In this document: positions 1 through 8,639 of the stretch, one piece after another
Numbering within the stretch: position 1 is the stretch's first letter
How the letters are laid out: every line of letters starts with the position of its first letter
NCBI GenBank assembly: GCA_045644665.1
Contig: JAZRHH010000012.1
Coordinates: 1-34,067, forward strand
DNA: 34,067 bases
DNA from: RGIG9115 sp045644665
GTDB lineage: Bacteria; Bacillota; Clostridia; UBA1381
Direction: 5' to 3'
The notes under the pieces: generated by a model
Databases searched by the model: none
The model's input: the letters and a program-made list of their open reading frames with translations, nothing else
What the model was told of the DNA's origin: nothing
Translations under genes and position numbers: made by a program

Positions 1-710
1 GAATTAAGAGCCGCAGTAACAACTCCCGGTGCACGATGTGCAAGAGGTGTCATCGCATTAAACAGATGGGTTACATGCTTAATTCCATTTTCTGTGCTTC
101 TCATAGCCGTTTCATAGTCAGCCGATGTATGTCCCATAGAAACAACAACATCTGTACATTTATTAATTTCTCTTATCTCTTTAAAATCTTCTGTATCAGT
201 TTCGGGAGAAAGACTGATTATTTTAATAATATCGGAGTATTCTTTTACAAACTCTGCATCAGGTTTAAGAATATATGCCGGGTCCTGAGCTCCTTTTTTT
301 GATTCGCTGATAAATGGTCCCTCCGCATGACAGCCAAGAATTTCACTGCCGTCCCATGTTCTGCTCTCGTCTTTTAAGCTTCTAAGAACATCGAGTGACT
401 TTTTTATAGTTTTCATATCCACTGTCATTGTTGTGGGCAAATATCCCGTTACACCGTTTGCAACAAGACCTTTGGACATAACTCTTACAGATTCTTCCTC
501 TGCATCACAAACATCTTTGCCAAGGTATCCATGAATATGTATATCAACAAGTCCGGGAGATACATATCCACCGTTTGCATCAATGATTTCTGCTCCTTCA
601 GGGATACAAGCCTTGGAAACAACGCCCTCTACTATATTTGAATATAGCAGCACACCATCTTCCACAATACGATCCTTTAAAATAATTTTTCCGTTAACAA
701 TCGCTTTCAT
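1..710 (-). CDS. nagA: N-acetylglucosamine-6-phosphate deacetylase, C-terminal part beyond the window
   Basis: This enzyme removes the acetyl group from GlcNAc-6-phosphate, giving glucosamine-6-phosphate for amino-sugar catabolism and cell-wall recycling in the cytoplasm. About 236 residues are visible. The frame opens with MKAIVNGKIILKDRIVEDG and carries the amidohydrolase signature GLVDIHIHG, then LPTTMT, HAEGPF, SMGHTSADYE and THLFNAM, all typical of NagA in the usual order. The ATG at 710 follows AAAGGGAC, a fair ribosome binding site. The gene runs off the left edge, so the C-terminal third, including the late catalytic aspartate, is not visible. A sigma-A-type promoter lies upstream. 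The family call is firm; nothing can be said about downstream partners such as nagB. Confidence 0.93.
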   Translation of the reverse strand, partial: MKAIVNGKIILKDRIVEDGVLLYSNIVEGVVSKACIPEGAEIIDANGGYVSPGLVDIHIHGYLGKDVCDAEEESVRVMSKGLVANGVTGYLPTTMTVDMKTIKKSLDVLRSLKDESRTWDGSEILGCHAEGPFISESKKGAQDPAYILKPDAEFVKEYSDIIKIISLSPETDTEDFKEIREINKCTDVVVSMGHTSADYETAMRSTENGIKHVTHLFNAMTPLAHRAPGVVTAALN

Positions 711-784
711 ATCATTTGTCCCTTTCCATGAAATGTACAATTTTAATCAGTGTACGTTTTCAAACAATATACACTTCTATTGAT

Positions 785-813
785 ATTATATCATAAAAAG
801 GATACTTTTTCAA
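785..813 (-). promoter_or_regulatory. Sigma-A-type promoter of nagA
   Basis: Read on the minus strand, TTGAAA (808-813) is followed after exactly 17 bases by TATAAT (785-790). A TG one base before the -10 box gives an extended -10. The start point would fall near 778, leaving a leader of about 68 bases before the nagA ATG. An inverted repeat AGTGTA/TACACT (749-754 and 770-775, 15 bases between) lies just downstream and could bind a repressor, but I cannot name one. Confidence 0.7.
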
Positions 814-860
814 CAAAAACGACAGAAAAAATAGCTTTAAATTTGCATACTATCTAAAAT

Positions 861-889
861 TATAAACCCATCGATCCGATGGGTTTATA
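861..889 (-). terminator. Hairpin terminator after the SDR gene
   Basis: A perfect 13-bp inverted repeat (861-873 with 877-889) has a 3-base loop and lies 3 bases past the SDR stop codon. On the minus strand it is followed by ATTTTAG, a weak U-tract, so termination may be partial. It lies between the SDR gene and the nagA promoter. Confidence 0.6.
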
Positions 890-892
890 GAA

Positions 893-1669
893 TTATTTTA
901 TGACACATTTTTTGCTTTGTATCAAATAAACAATTTTTGCAAGTATCTTCTCCGGCAAAATTCGCCTTAACTGTACTGCTGCTTTCATTAAAAATCCAGG
1001 AATGATTATCTCTTTTCCCTTAAACATCTTATTAATTGCATACTTTGCAACATCACGGCTTTCAAGTACAATCTTTACCAAAGTTTTTTCTGTGCCTGTA
1101 CCAAAGTTTACCTTTGCTACTTTTTCAAACTCCGTATGAACAGGACCAGGACAAAGGACACTTACCTTTACATTACTTCCATGTTGTCTTAACTCTTCTC
1201 TGACGGCCTGTGTATATCTCATAACATATGATTTTGTTGCATAATATCCACCAAACAAAGGCCCTGAAAAAAACGCAGCAAGGGATGCAACGTTTAAAAT
1301 ATAACCGCTGTTTTTCTCTTTAAAGGTTTTTGCAACAAGCTTTGTGAGTATATGCACTGCTCGGACATTTGTTTCAATCATCTTAAGCTCATCATCAAGA
1401 TTTAAAGACTCAAAATCACCAAACAGACCAAAGCCTGCATTATTAATAAACACATCCGCTTCCCGTGCTCTGTCTGCAAGGGCAATGCATTCATCTGTGC
1501 GACTTAAATCAAGACAAAGTATTTCAACATCTGTTTTTAATTCCTTTTTTAGTTCTTCAAGCTTTTCCTTTCTTCTTGCAACTGCGATGATGTCATATCC
1601 ACGCTCTGATAGTATATGTGCCATATCCCTGCCAAGACCGGAGCTTGCACCTGTAATAATAGCTTTCAT
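893..1669 (-). CDS. Short-chain dehydrogenase/reductase (SDR) family oxidoreductase
   Basis: A 258-residue cytosolic NAD(P)-dependent oxidoreductase of the classical SDR type; the substrate cannot be read from sequence. The Rossmann glycine motif TGASSGLG lies at residues 6-13, NNAG near residue 75, and the active-site YxxxK as YYATK near residue 150. The reading frame stays open upstream to 1759, but the ATG at 1669 is the likely start because AAGGAG lies 7 bases before it and the protein then begins MKAIITGAS at the nucleotide-binding strand. It is transcribed divergently from spoIVA out of a shared region of about 130 bases. It resembles the DltE/YdfG-like broad-specificity group and is probably unconnected to sporulation. 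Confidence 0.85.
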   Translation of the reverse strand: MKAIITGASSGLGRDMAHILSERGYDIIAVARRKEKLEELKKELKTDVEILCLDLSRTDECIALADRAREADVFINNAGFGLFGDFESLNLDDELKMIETNVRAVHILTKLVAKTFKEKNSGYILNVASLAAFFSGPLFGGYYATKSYVMRYTQAVREELRQHGSNVKVSVLCPGPVHTEFEKVAKVNFGTGTEKTLVKIVLESRDVAKYAINKMFKGKEIIIPGFLMKAAVQLRRILPEKILAKIVYLIQSKKCVIK

Positions 1670-1700
1670 TATAGACTCCTTAAATTTAATAATATAAGCT

Positions 1701-1729
1701 ATTATACAATAAATAATTTTTACTTGCAA
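1701..1729 (-). promoter_or_regulatory. Sigma-A-type promoter of the SDR gene
   Basis: On the minus strand TTGCAA (1724-1729, 4 of 6 to consensus) is followed after 17 bases by a perfect TATAAT (1701-1706). The start point would be near 1694, about 25 bases before the SDR start codon. Confidence 0.55.
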
Positions 1730-1735
1730 TAGTTG

Positions 1736-1764
1736 GAATATATTTTTTTGCCTTTGCATATAGC
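1736..1764 (+). promoter_or_regulatory. Probable sigma-E promoter of spoIVA
   Basis: GAATATA (1736-1742) matches the sigma-E -35 pattern kmATATT at 6 of 7. After 14 bases CATATAGC (1757-1764) matches the -10 pattern CATACAnT at 6 of 8. The spacing suits sigma-E. In Bacillus spoIVA is a mother-cell sigma-E gene, which supports the reading. The ribosome binding site starts about 20 bases further on. Confidence 0.45.
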
Positions 1765-1799
1765 TGTAGTAAACAAATGCGTTAGGAGGAACTTAATTT

Positions 1800-3278
1800 A
1801 TGGCAGAATACAATATTTACAACGATATTGCCGAGCGCTCCGGTGGAGACGTTTACATAGGAGTTGTTGGTCCTGTGCGTACAGGAAAATCAACTTTTAT
1901 TAAGAAATTTATGGACTTGTTGGTTATACCAAACATTCAGAACACCTATCAGGCAGAAAGAGCTAAGGATGAGCTCCCTCAATCCGCCGGTGGCAAAACA
2001 ATAATGACGACAGAGCCAAAATTTATTCCAAACGAAGCGGTTGAAATATCACTTGGCGACAACGCTCATCTTAAAGTTCGAATGATTGATTGTGTAGGAT
2101 ACATTGTTGACAGTGCTCTTGGTTACATAGAAGATGAGGCGCCAAGAATGGTTTCTACACCATGGAATGATGAGCCTATTCCCTTTTATGATGCTGCGGA
2201 AATAGGAACAAAAAAAGTTATATGCGAGCACTCAAACATAGGACTTGTTATCACTACTGACGGAAGCATAACAGAAATCCAAAGAGAGGATTATATCCCG
2301 GCAGAAAAGAGAGTAATAAACGAACTTAAAGAAATTAACAAACCCTTTATCGTAATATTAAACACTTCTCACCCCGAAAGTGCTGAAACACTGGAGTTGA
2401 AACAGCAAATGGAATGTGAATACTCCGTTCCTATTGTACCGGTTAACTGTGCCGAGCTTGATACAGCTGATATTTATAAAATAATTGAAACTGTACTCTT
2501 TGAGTTCCCGCTCAAAGAAATAAATATCCGTATACCATCATGGTTTTCTGCTCTTGATAACGACCACTGGCTAAAGAAATCCACAAACGATGCAATACTT
2601 GAAAAAATGACAAACATAAGCAAGGTACGACACACAAGAGCGTTGGTTGAGGATTTGAAATGTCTTGAATTCGTAAACTCTTCTGCTATTGACGGCATGG
2701 ACCTTGGAATTGGAGAGGTTGTTTTAAATATTGATATTCCATCCTCGGTATTTTATAAAATATTAAGTGATGATACAGGCTTTGAGCTTAAGGATGAAAT
2801 GTCACTTATGCTTCTCCTTCGTGAGCTTAGGTCAACAAAAAACGAGTACGATAAAATCTCTGCCGCACTTAAATCTGTTCGCGAAACGGGATACGGTATT
2901 GTATCACCGGGTACAGACGAGCTTACCCTTAACGAGCCGAAAATTGTCAAACAAGGCGGAAGATTTGGCGTTAAGCTTAAAGCCTCTGCACCGTCTATAC
3001 ATATGATGTGCGCAAACATCGAAACAGAGGTTTGTCCAATTGTAGGTACTGAAAAACAAAGCGAGGAGCTTGTACATTATCTTCTTGAGGAATTTGAGTC
3101 AGACCCTGCAAAAATATGGGAATCAAATATTTTTGGCAAATCTCTTTACGAGCTAGTTAATGAGGGCTTACATAACAAACTCTCACGTATGCCTGACGAA
3201 TCAAGAAATAAGCTTAGAGAAACACTTCAGCGAATTATCAATGAAGGAAGCGGTGGTTTGATTTGCATAATTTTATAA
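1800..3278 (+). CDS. spoIVA: Stage IV sporulation protein A (spore coat basement ATPase)
   Basis: SpoIVA polymerises with ATP hydrolysis on the outer forespore membrane and forms the platform on which the spore coat is built. The 492-residue length is normal for the family. The N-terminus (MAEYNIYNDIAERSGGD) is nearly invariant among SpoIVA proteins, and the Walker A motif GPVRTGKST lies at residues 24-32. The C-terminus ends GGLICIIL, the hydrophobic tail typical of SpoIVA, thought to contact the membrane-anchored SpoVM. AGGAGG lies 10 bases before the ATG. It heads a three-gene plus-strand group with a lipoprotein gene and spoIIP and is probably expressed in the mother cell from the sigma-E-like promoter at 1736-1764. 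Confidence 0.97.
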   Translation: MAEYNIYNDIAERSGGDVYIGVVGPVRTGKSTFIKKFMDLLVIPNIQNTYQAERAKDELPQSAGGKTIMTTEPKFIPNEAVEISLGDNAHLKVRMIDCVGYIVDSALGYIEDEAPRMVSTPWNDEPIPFYDAAEIGTKKVICEHSNIGLVITTDGSITEIQREDYIPAEKRVINELKEINKPFIVILNTSHPESAETLELKQQMECEYSVPIVPVNCAELDTADIYKIIETVLFEFPLKEINIRIPSWFSALDNDHWLKKSTNDAILEKMTNISKVRHTRALVEDLKCLEFVNSSAIDGMDLGIGEVVLNIDIPSSVFYKILSDDTGFELKDEMSLMLLLRELRSTKNEYDKISAALKSVRETGYGIVSPGTDELTLNEPKIVKQGGRFGVKLKASAPSIHMMCANIETEVCPIVGTEKQSEELVHYLLEEFESDPAKIWESNIFGKSLYELVNEGLHNKLSRMPDESRNKLRETLQRIINEGSGGLICIIL

Positions 3279-3958
3279 GATGCATTTTGCTTATAATAAT
3301 TTCTTGTCTGCTGTCATCATGTAGCGGAGACAGTAAATTTAATATACAGGTTTCCCCTATATCTTATGAAACAGAAAGCTATACAATCAATGGGGAAAAT
3401 ATAAAAATTCCGGGGGACACAGATGCAATAAACGAACTTAATACAGTTTTTGAAACAGAAACAAATGACTGGATAGAAAATTTTAAATCAAGGGTTGAAA
3501 TTTCAAATATTGACCCGTCCAATCCGCCCTGTTTGCAAATGCGACACAGTATAAAACAAAACAACGATACAATTCTTAGCATTGTAACAGAAAAGTATGC
3601 CTATATATCCGGAATGCACGGAAACACATGGTGGAGCGCAAAAAACTATGATGTAAAAAATGACAAACTGCTTACCTTGTCAGACTTGTTTCTTGATGAC
3701 GGATATGTAAAAATCATAAACGAGCAAATAAAAGAAATTATAAAAACAAACGAAAAAGAGTACCACGACCTTTGGAAAACTCCGGAGCTTGACAGAGCAC
3801 GGGAGAACAGATTTTATTTATCGGACGGAAATCTATGTATTTTCTATGAGCCGTATGAGCTGTCATACTACGCTAAAGGTGTTGTAGAATTTCATATTCC
3901 ACTCGAAAAAATAAGAGGATACATAAAACCTGAATATCTTTCCTCCCCCAATAATTAA
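3263..3958 (+). CDS. Lipoprotein with DUF4163/DUF3298 (RsiV/PdaC-like) domain
   Basis: A 231-residue predicted lipoprotein. A hydrophobic signal peptide runs through residues 8-19, with a lipobox LSSC that places the lipidated cysteine at residue 20. The rest resembles the DUF4163 plus DUF3298 architecture seen in the anti-sigma factor RsiV and the deacetylase PdaC: paired YETESYTIN / DTILSIVTEKY strands, a conserved GMHGNTWW turn, LTLSDLF, then FYEPYELSYYAKGVVEFHIPL at the end. Translation seems to start at TTG 3263 after GGTGG, inside the last 16 bases of spoIVA, which suggests translational coupling. The role is unknown; its place between two sporulation genes hints at an envelope function during engulfment or coat assembly. 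No catalytic residues were identified. Confidence 0.75.
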   Translation: MHNFIRCILLIIISCLLSSCSGDSKFNIQVSPISYETESYTINGENIKIPGDTDAINELNTVFETETNDWIENFKSRVEISNIDPSNPPCLQMRHSIKQNNDTILSIVTEKYAYISGMHGNTWWSAKNYDVKNDKLLTLSDLFLDDGYVKIINEQIKEIIKTNEKEYHDLWKTPELDRARENRFYLSDGNLCIFYEPYELSYYAKGVVEFHIPLEKIRGYIKPEYLSSPNN

Positions 3959-3991
3959 TTACTTAAACTCTAAAGCAAAGGAGGAACGGTA

Positions 3992-5080
3992 GTGAGATGC
4001 TTTGTTATAACAAAAAAGCATATTATTACATCAATATGTATATTAATTTTTATATTATGTACCACAGTAGGAAGAAAATTATATGAAAAACAATCAACCA
4101 TACCAGCATTTAAATCTGCCCCTCCTCTATCTTCTATTTCAGATGTTCTTCCAACACTTGAAGAGCCATCTGCCATCGCTCACATAAAAGACTATACAAA
4201 GTCTAAAATTAATAAAGAGCCAAATGAAATTATAGAAAGCTTTGGAGGACTATTTGAAAATGTGCAGCTACCTCAAAAAACAAGCGCACCTGTTCAAACA
4301 GAAGAAAACACAAGTACACCCATGCCCACGCAAATTCCTACAAAGGAACAAACAAACATTTCATCAAAGGAATTAAACAATGATACAAATTATGAAATTG
4401 ACAGCAGTGCCTTTGAAAATCAGCCATTAAATTTTTCTAAAGACACAGCGGTATTAATTATCCATACACATACCACCGAATGTTATACTCCGGAAGTTCC
4501 AACAAACACAAATGACACAGGACGGAGCATAGATGAAACTAAGAATATGCTTGCAATTGGCGAGATTATAAAAGAAAGACTTGAAGCAGCAGGAATTACT
4601 GTTATACACGACAGGACCGTTCATGACTACCCAAGCTACCAGAACGCATACGGACGCTCTCTTACAACAGCAAAAAATCAGCTTTCAAACAACAAAAATA
4701 TTGGTATAGTACTGGATATTCACAGAGATGCAATTGCAAATCCTGACGGAACACGTATAAAGCTTGTACATGAAACAAATGGCCAAAAATTAGCACAAAT
4801 GATGATTGTATGTGGAACAAACGAAACAGGGCTTTCACATCCCGGATGGATGAAAAACTTGAATTTTGCTTTTAAAATACAGGAACACGCAAACAAAACG
4901 TATCCGGGTCTTATGAGACCAATAAACTTAAGAAAAGAAAGATTTAATCAACACCTTACCGAAGGAAGCCTTATACTTGAAATTGGTACACACGGAAATT
5001 CATTGGAGGAAGCAAAAAATGGTGCGAGAATTTTAGGACAAATAATCGGAGAGGTTATTACGAAAAAAGAAACTTCATAA
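3992..5080 (+). CDS. spoIIP: Stage II sporulation protein P (peptidoglycan hydrolase of the DMP engulfment complex)
   Basis: SpoIIP is an amidase/endopeptidase that, with SpoIID and SpoIIM, degrades septal peptidoglycan during engulfment. The 362-residue protein has a short cytoplasmic start, one membrane anchor (about residues 10-26), a long Thr/Pro/Gln-rich linker (about 95-130) and the SpoIIP catalytic domain from about residue 150. Visible family motifs are LIIHTHTTECY (H158 and H160), the RSID.TKNM segment, LDIHRDAI near 242 and EIGTHGNSLEEA near the end. Translation starts at GTG 3992, seven bases after AAAGGAGG; the nearby ATG at 3997 is out of frame. The gene follows the lipoprotein gene by 33 bases and is probably cotranscribed with spoIVA. 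Its stop codon lies inside the terminator hairpin. Confidence 0.95.
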   Translation: MRCFVITKKHIITSICILIFILCTTVGRKLYEKQSTIPAFKSAPPLSSISDVLPTLEEPSAIAHIKDYTKSKINKEPNEIIESFGGLFENVQLPQKTSAPVQTEENTSTPMPTQIPTKEQTNISSKELNNDTNYEIDSSAFENQPLNFSKDTAVLIIHTHTTECYTPEVPTNTNDTGRSIDETKNMLAIGEIIKERLEAAGITVIHDRTVHDYPSYQNAYGRSLTTAKNQLSNNKNIGIVLDIHRDAIANPDGTRIKLVHETNGQKLAQMMIVCGTNETGLSHPGWMKNLNFAFKIQEHANKTYPGLMRPINLRKERFNQHLTEGSLILEIGTHGNSLEEAKNGARILGQIIGEVITKKETS

Positions 5081-5096
5081 TGAAGTTTCTTTTTTT
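5063..5096. terminator. Bidirectional terminator between spoIIP and the M20 peptidase
   Basis: AGAAACTTCAT pairs with ATGAAGTTTCT around a minimal centre near 5079. The stem is flanked by an A-run on the left (5063-5068) and a T-run on the right (5090-5096), so it has a U-tract in either direction. It contains the spoIIP stop codon (5078-5080) and touches the stop of the convergent peptidase gene (5095-5097). Confidence 0.85.
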
Positions 5097-6276
5097 AATA
5101 TTTAAAAGCTATAGCTATATAGGCCGCAACACCTTTCCACAAAACCGATTCATCAATATCAAAATACGGATTATGGTTTGCTTCTATTATCCCCTTTTCA
5201 GGATTGTTTGTATGTAAAAAGAAATATACTCCCGGAATCTTTTCTGCATAATTTGCAAAGTCATCAGAACCCATAAGCGCAGAGGGAACTTTGGTTAATA
5301 CACTTTCTTTTCCCAAAACCTCTGTTACAGCTTCAGCCACAAAAGTGCTTAACCCCTCATCGTTCATAACTGTAGATGAGCCTTTTTTTATTTCTACGTC
5401 ACATTCTGCTCTGAAAGCAGATGCAATATGCTCCGAAATTGCTTTTAATCTTTCTCCTAGAAAATTCCTGACTTTCGGATCTTGTACCCTGACACTTCCT
5501 TTAATAACCGTATTATCAGGAATTGTATTGTGGTCAATTCCTGCCTGAAAGCTCCCGAAACTTAGCACTGCAGCCGTTCCTGCAGGCAACTCCCTTGCTG
5601 ATATTTCTTCGCAGGCATTTACTATTCTTGCACCTATCAATATAGGGTCAACTCCCTTTTCAGGAAATGCAGAATGAGTGCCTTTTCCATGTACTGTTAT
5701 TGTAAACTTATTTTTACCGGCACTTACAGGTCCCGGAAGAACAACAACATCTCCCGCTTGCAAGCTATCACCTGCAAGGTTGCCTACATGGAGTGCACAG
5801 ATAGCATCTACTCCCTCTAATACACCCTCGGAAAGCATTTGCTTTGCACCTGTTCCTGTTTCTTCACCTGTCTGGAATATAAGCCTGACAGTACCGTTTA
5901 ATTCTTCTTTATGGTTATTAATTATCTCTGCTGCGCATAGAAGTATTGCTGTATGAGCATCGTGGCCACATCCGTGCATTTGACCTTCAATCTGTGATTT
6001 AAATTCTACATTGGTACACTCTGTAACATGTAAACCATCCATATCTGCACGAAAAGCAATTGTTTTCCCCGGATTTGCACCTTTTATATCAGCAACCAGT
6101 CCATCATCACCCATATTTTTTCTGTACTCAATTCCAAGCTCATCCAGTCTTTTGCATACTATTTCACGAGTCTTTGGCAAACTTCCTCCTATCTCAGGAA
6201 ATTTGTGAAGTTCACGGCGCAGGGCAATAAGCCTTTCTTCTATCAATTTACTCTCATTTATAATTGTTTCAACCAT
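5095..6276 (-). CDS. M20 family metallopeptidase / amidohydrolase (hippurate-hydrolase-like)
   Basis: A 393-residue zinc-dependent amidohydrolase of the M20D group (IAA-amino-acid hydrolase, hippurate hydrolase, N-acetyldiaminopimelate deacetylase). Metal and catalytic motifs are in order: FRADMDGL, HGCGHDAHTAIL, the GEETGTGAKQM glutamates, ALHVG, a dimerisation domain in the middle (GPVSAGKNKF to VRVQDPKVR) and LMGSDDFANY near the C-terminus. The ATG at 6276 is preferred to the in-frame ATG at 6288 because GGGGTG lies 4 bases before it and nothing like a binding site precedes the other. Substrate is undetermined; cleavage of N-acyl amino acids or dipeptides is the usual role. The gene converges on spoIIP and ends at a shared terminator. 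Confidence 0.88.
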   Translation of the reverse strand: MVETIINESKLIEERLIALRRELHKFPEIGGSLPKTREIVCKRLDELGIEYRKNMGDDGLVADIKGANPGKTIAFRADMDGLHVTECTNVEFKSQIEGQMHGCGHDAHTAILLCAAEIINNHKEELNGTVRLIFQTGEETGTGAKQMLSEGVLEGVDAICALHVGNLAGDSLQAGDVVVLPGPVSAGKNKFTITVHGKGTHSAFPEKGVDPILIGARIVNACEEISARELPAGTAAVLSFGSFQAGIDHNTIPDNTVIKGSVRVQDPKVRNFLGERLKAISEHIASAFRAECDVEIKKGSSTVMNDEGLSTFVAEAVTEVLGKESVLTKVPSALMGSDDFANYAEKIPGVYFFLHTNNPEKGIIEANHNPYFDIDESVLWKGVAAYIAIAFKY

Positions 6277-6314
6277 AATGCACCCCATAATTTATAATTG
6301 TATAAAACACATAT

Positions 6315-6338
6315 GGTACAGTCCAACAGGACTGTACC
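6315..6338 (-). terminator. Perfect 10-bp hairpin after nrdJ
   Basis: GGTACAGTCC (6315-6324) and GGACTGTACC (6329-6338) form a perfect stem with a 4-base loop 16 bases past the nrdJ stop. The following minus-strand sequence is ATATGTGTTTTATAC, an interrupted U-tract, so it may be an inefficient terminator or a 3'-end stabiliser. Confidence 0.55.
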
Positions 6339-6354
6339 TATGAATTTTTATTAT

Positions 6355-8625
6355 TTACATACATTTACTCCAGCCGCAGTTTTTGCAGATATTACAGCCG
6401 CCCTCAAAGATAAGAGGCTCGCCACATTCGGGACATGTAAGTCTCTGCTTTGCACCGGGAACAACAGGTGGCTCCTCCGGCTCCGGCTCAAGTTTCACTT
6501 TTGGTCTGCCTTCAAGTTCCTTTTGCACCTCGTTATACATATCAAGCAGTGCATTGCCAACAGCCATTGGGCAGCACGCTCCGGGGCTTGTATCCTTTTT
6601 TGTTGCACGTCTTACGGCGTAGGACGGACAAGAGCCTGACGAATTTAACTGATCTACAATTGTATATATATCAATTCCGCCTCTTGCACAAATTGAAATC
6701 ATTCTTGAAAGTCCTACCATGAAGTTGTTACAGCCGCCTGTTGAGCCTTTGCTGAGATATGCTTCAACGAGAGCTCCTGTGTTTGGCTCAAAAAGTGCAA
6801 GACAATGAAGACTTCCACAGCCTGTCATAAGCTTACGCTTTTTACCTATTACACTGTCACATACCTTTACAATTTCACCGCGCTTTAAACCTTCTCCTGC
6901 AACGGGTACTTTTTCTTCATGACCTGAAGTGTCTGTTGTGAGTATTCCGGCTCTTTTACAGCCGCTTCTGAAAATTGTAATTCCTTTGAGTCCCTTTTCA
7001 TATGCATAAAGATAAAGGTCCTCTGTTTCGTCTACAGTAAACTCCTCCGGAACATTTACAGTTGAAGAAATTGATGCATCTATATGTGTTTGCCATACAG
7101 ATTGCATGTCCACCCTTTGTCTGTAATCAAGATTCATAGCTGTAACAAAATATTCCGGAAGAAGCGAATCGTCTGTAAGTCCGTTTTTGTCCATGTAGTC
7201 TTTTACTATTTTGGTATAAACCTTGTAAAGCACGTCACTACCGTGGAGAGACTCTGTCTTTCTCATATAGTAGTTTGCAAATATAGGCTCAATACCCCCT
7301 GTTATCTCAAGCATTGTGCTGAGTGTACCTGTCGGAGCTATTGTTAAAAGCTGAGAGTTTCTGAGACCGTATTTTTTAACAGCTTCTTTTGTTTCTTCTG
7401 ATGTATTATAAACAAAGTACTGAGATTTCAAAACTTCTTCCGCATTATATTTGGGGAAAGTACCCTCGTCCTTTGCAAGAAGTGCTGATGCATAAATAGC
7501 AGTATCTGCAAGGGTAGCACCAATTTTGTCACAGGTTGTAACAGCTGTTTCTGTTCCATACTTTATGCCAAGCTTTATAAGCATATCGCCAAGTCCCATA
7601 ATTCCAAGACCAATCTGGCGCCACTGTGATACGCTGTTTTGCTGCTCTTCAAGAGGGTGAAGGGGCTGACCTTCGTCTAGAACTTCATTAAGTGCTTTTA
7701 CAGCTTTTTTTACTGCGTCCTTAAAGTCCTCATAATCAAAGTACGCATTTTTAGTAAAAGGCTCTTTTACAAATTCTGAAAGGTTTAGGCTACCAAGCAA
7801 ACAGCTTCCTCCTGCCGGAAGGGGCTCCTCTGCACAGGGATTTACACCTGCATATGAAAATCCATCACACTCACTAAGCAAATTCCAGTTTGATATTCTA
7901 TCCCAGAAAAGAGCACCCGGCTCTGCAAAATCCCAGTTATTTTGGGCAAGTTTACGGAAAAGCTTTGATGCTTCAATTTCCTTTTCAATAACCTCTCCTG
8001 TTGCTTCTCTTTCATACCTGAGAGTGTATTTCCCGCCTGATTTTACAGCTTCAAGGAAATCATCATGGAAACGAACAGATATATTTGCCTTTGTAACTTT
8101 ATTAAGGTCGGTTTTTATATCAATAAATTCTTCTACATCCGGATGAGAGCAATCTATAGAGATCATAAGCGCTCCCCGTCTTCCGTTCTGACCTATCAAA
8201 GATGTTGTGAGAGAATAAAGGTCCATGAAAGAAACTGCTCCGCTTGTTTCCTTTGCAGCATTATTGATATGTGCACCCCTTGGGCTAAGCTTTGATATAT
8301 CAACTCCGCAGCCACCGCCGTAGCTGTATGTACGGGCAAGTTTTCTTGCACAATCGAATATACTTTCAATATTATCCTGCGGAGGCTCTATTACATAGCA
8401 GTTAGAAAGGGTTATCTTTCTTCCGCCTGTATCAAGCCCTCTGTTTGCTAATATTCTTCCACCAAAAAGAAACTTCTTTTCTTCTATCAGCTTCCTAATA
8501 TCCTTATTTCCACCACTTACACGGTCGAGCCAACCGTCAAAGGTTTCACCCTTATTGCAATATTTATTTTTCCAGATATCAACGCCAAGAGTATTCTCAG
8601 CACCAAGCCATTTTTCTAGTTCCAT
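6355..8625 (-). CDS. nrdJ: Adenosylcobalamin-dependent (class II) ribonucleoside-diphosphate reductase
   Basis: This enzyme makes deoxyribonucleotides with a B12-generated thiyl radical and needs no oxygen, suiting an anaerobe. The 756-residue protein shows LSNCYVIEPP with the first redox cysteine, the GGGCGVDISKLSPRGA segment, NPCAEEPLPAGGSCLLG with the radical cysteine loop, and APTGTLS near residue 440. The C-terminal part has the NrdJ-specific region (KLMTGCGSLHCLALFEP, STGGCNNF) and ends in a four-cysteine zinc-ribbon-like tail, CPECGEPL to CKNCGWSKC. The open frame begins at GTG 8643, but ATG 8625 has AAGGTGA five to six bases before it. It has its own consensus promoter and two NrdR boxes, so it appears to be under NrdR control. 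Confidence 0.95.
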   Translation of the reverse strand: MELEKWLGAENTLGVDIWKNKYCNKGETFDGWLDRVSGGNKDIRKLIEEKKFLFGGRILANRGLDTGGRKITLSNCYVIEPPQDNIESIFDCARKLARTYSYGGGCGVDISKLSPRGAHINNAAKETSGAVSFMDLYSLTTSLIGQNGRRGALMISIDCSHPDVEEFIDIKTDLNKVTKANISVRFHDDFLEAVKSGGKYTLRYEREATGEVIEKEIEASKLFRKLAQNNWDFAEPGALFWDRISNWNLLSECDGFSYAGVNPCAEEPLPAGGSCLLGSLNLSEFVKEPFTKNAYFDYEDFKDAVKKAVKALNEVLDEGQPLHPLEEQQNSVSQWRQIGLGIMGLGDMLIKLGIKYGTETAVTTCDKIGATLADTAIYASALLAKDEGTFPKYNAEEVLKSQYFVYNTSEETKEAVKKYGLRNSQLLTIAPTGTLSTMLEITGGIEPIFANYYMRKTESLHGSDVLYKVYTKIVKDYMDKNGLTDDSLLPEYFVTAMNLDYRQRVDMQSVWQTHIDASISSTVNVPEEFTVDETEDLYLYAYEKGLKGITIFRSGCKRAGILTTDTSGHEEKVPVAGEGLKRGEIVKVCDSVIGKKRKLMTGCGSLHCLALFEPNTGALVEAYLSKGSTGGCNNFMVGLSRMISICARGGIDIYTIVDQLNSSGSCPSYAVRRATKKDTSPGACCPMAVGNALLDMYNEVQKELEGRPKVKLEPEPEEPPVVPGAKQRLTCPECGEPLIFEGGCNICKNCGWSKCM

Positions 8626-8639
8626 ACTAATCACCTTAT

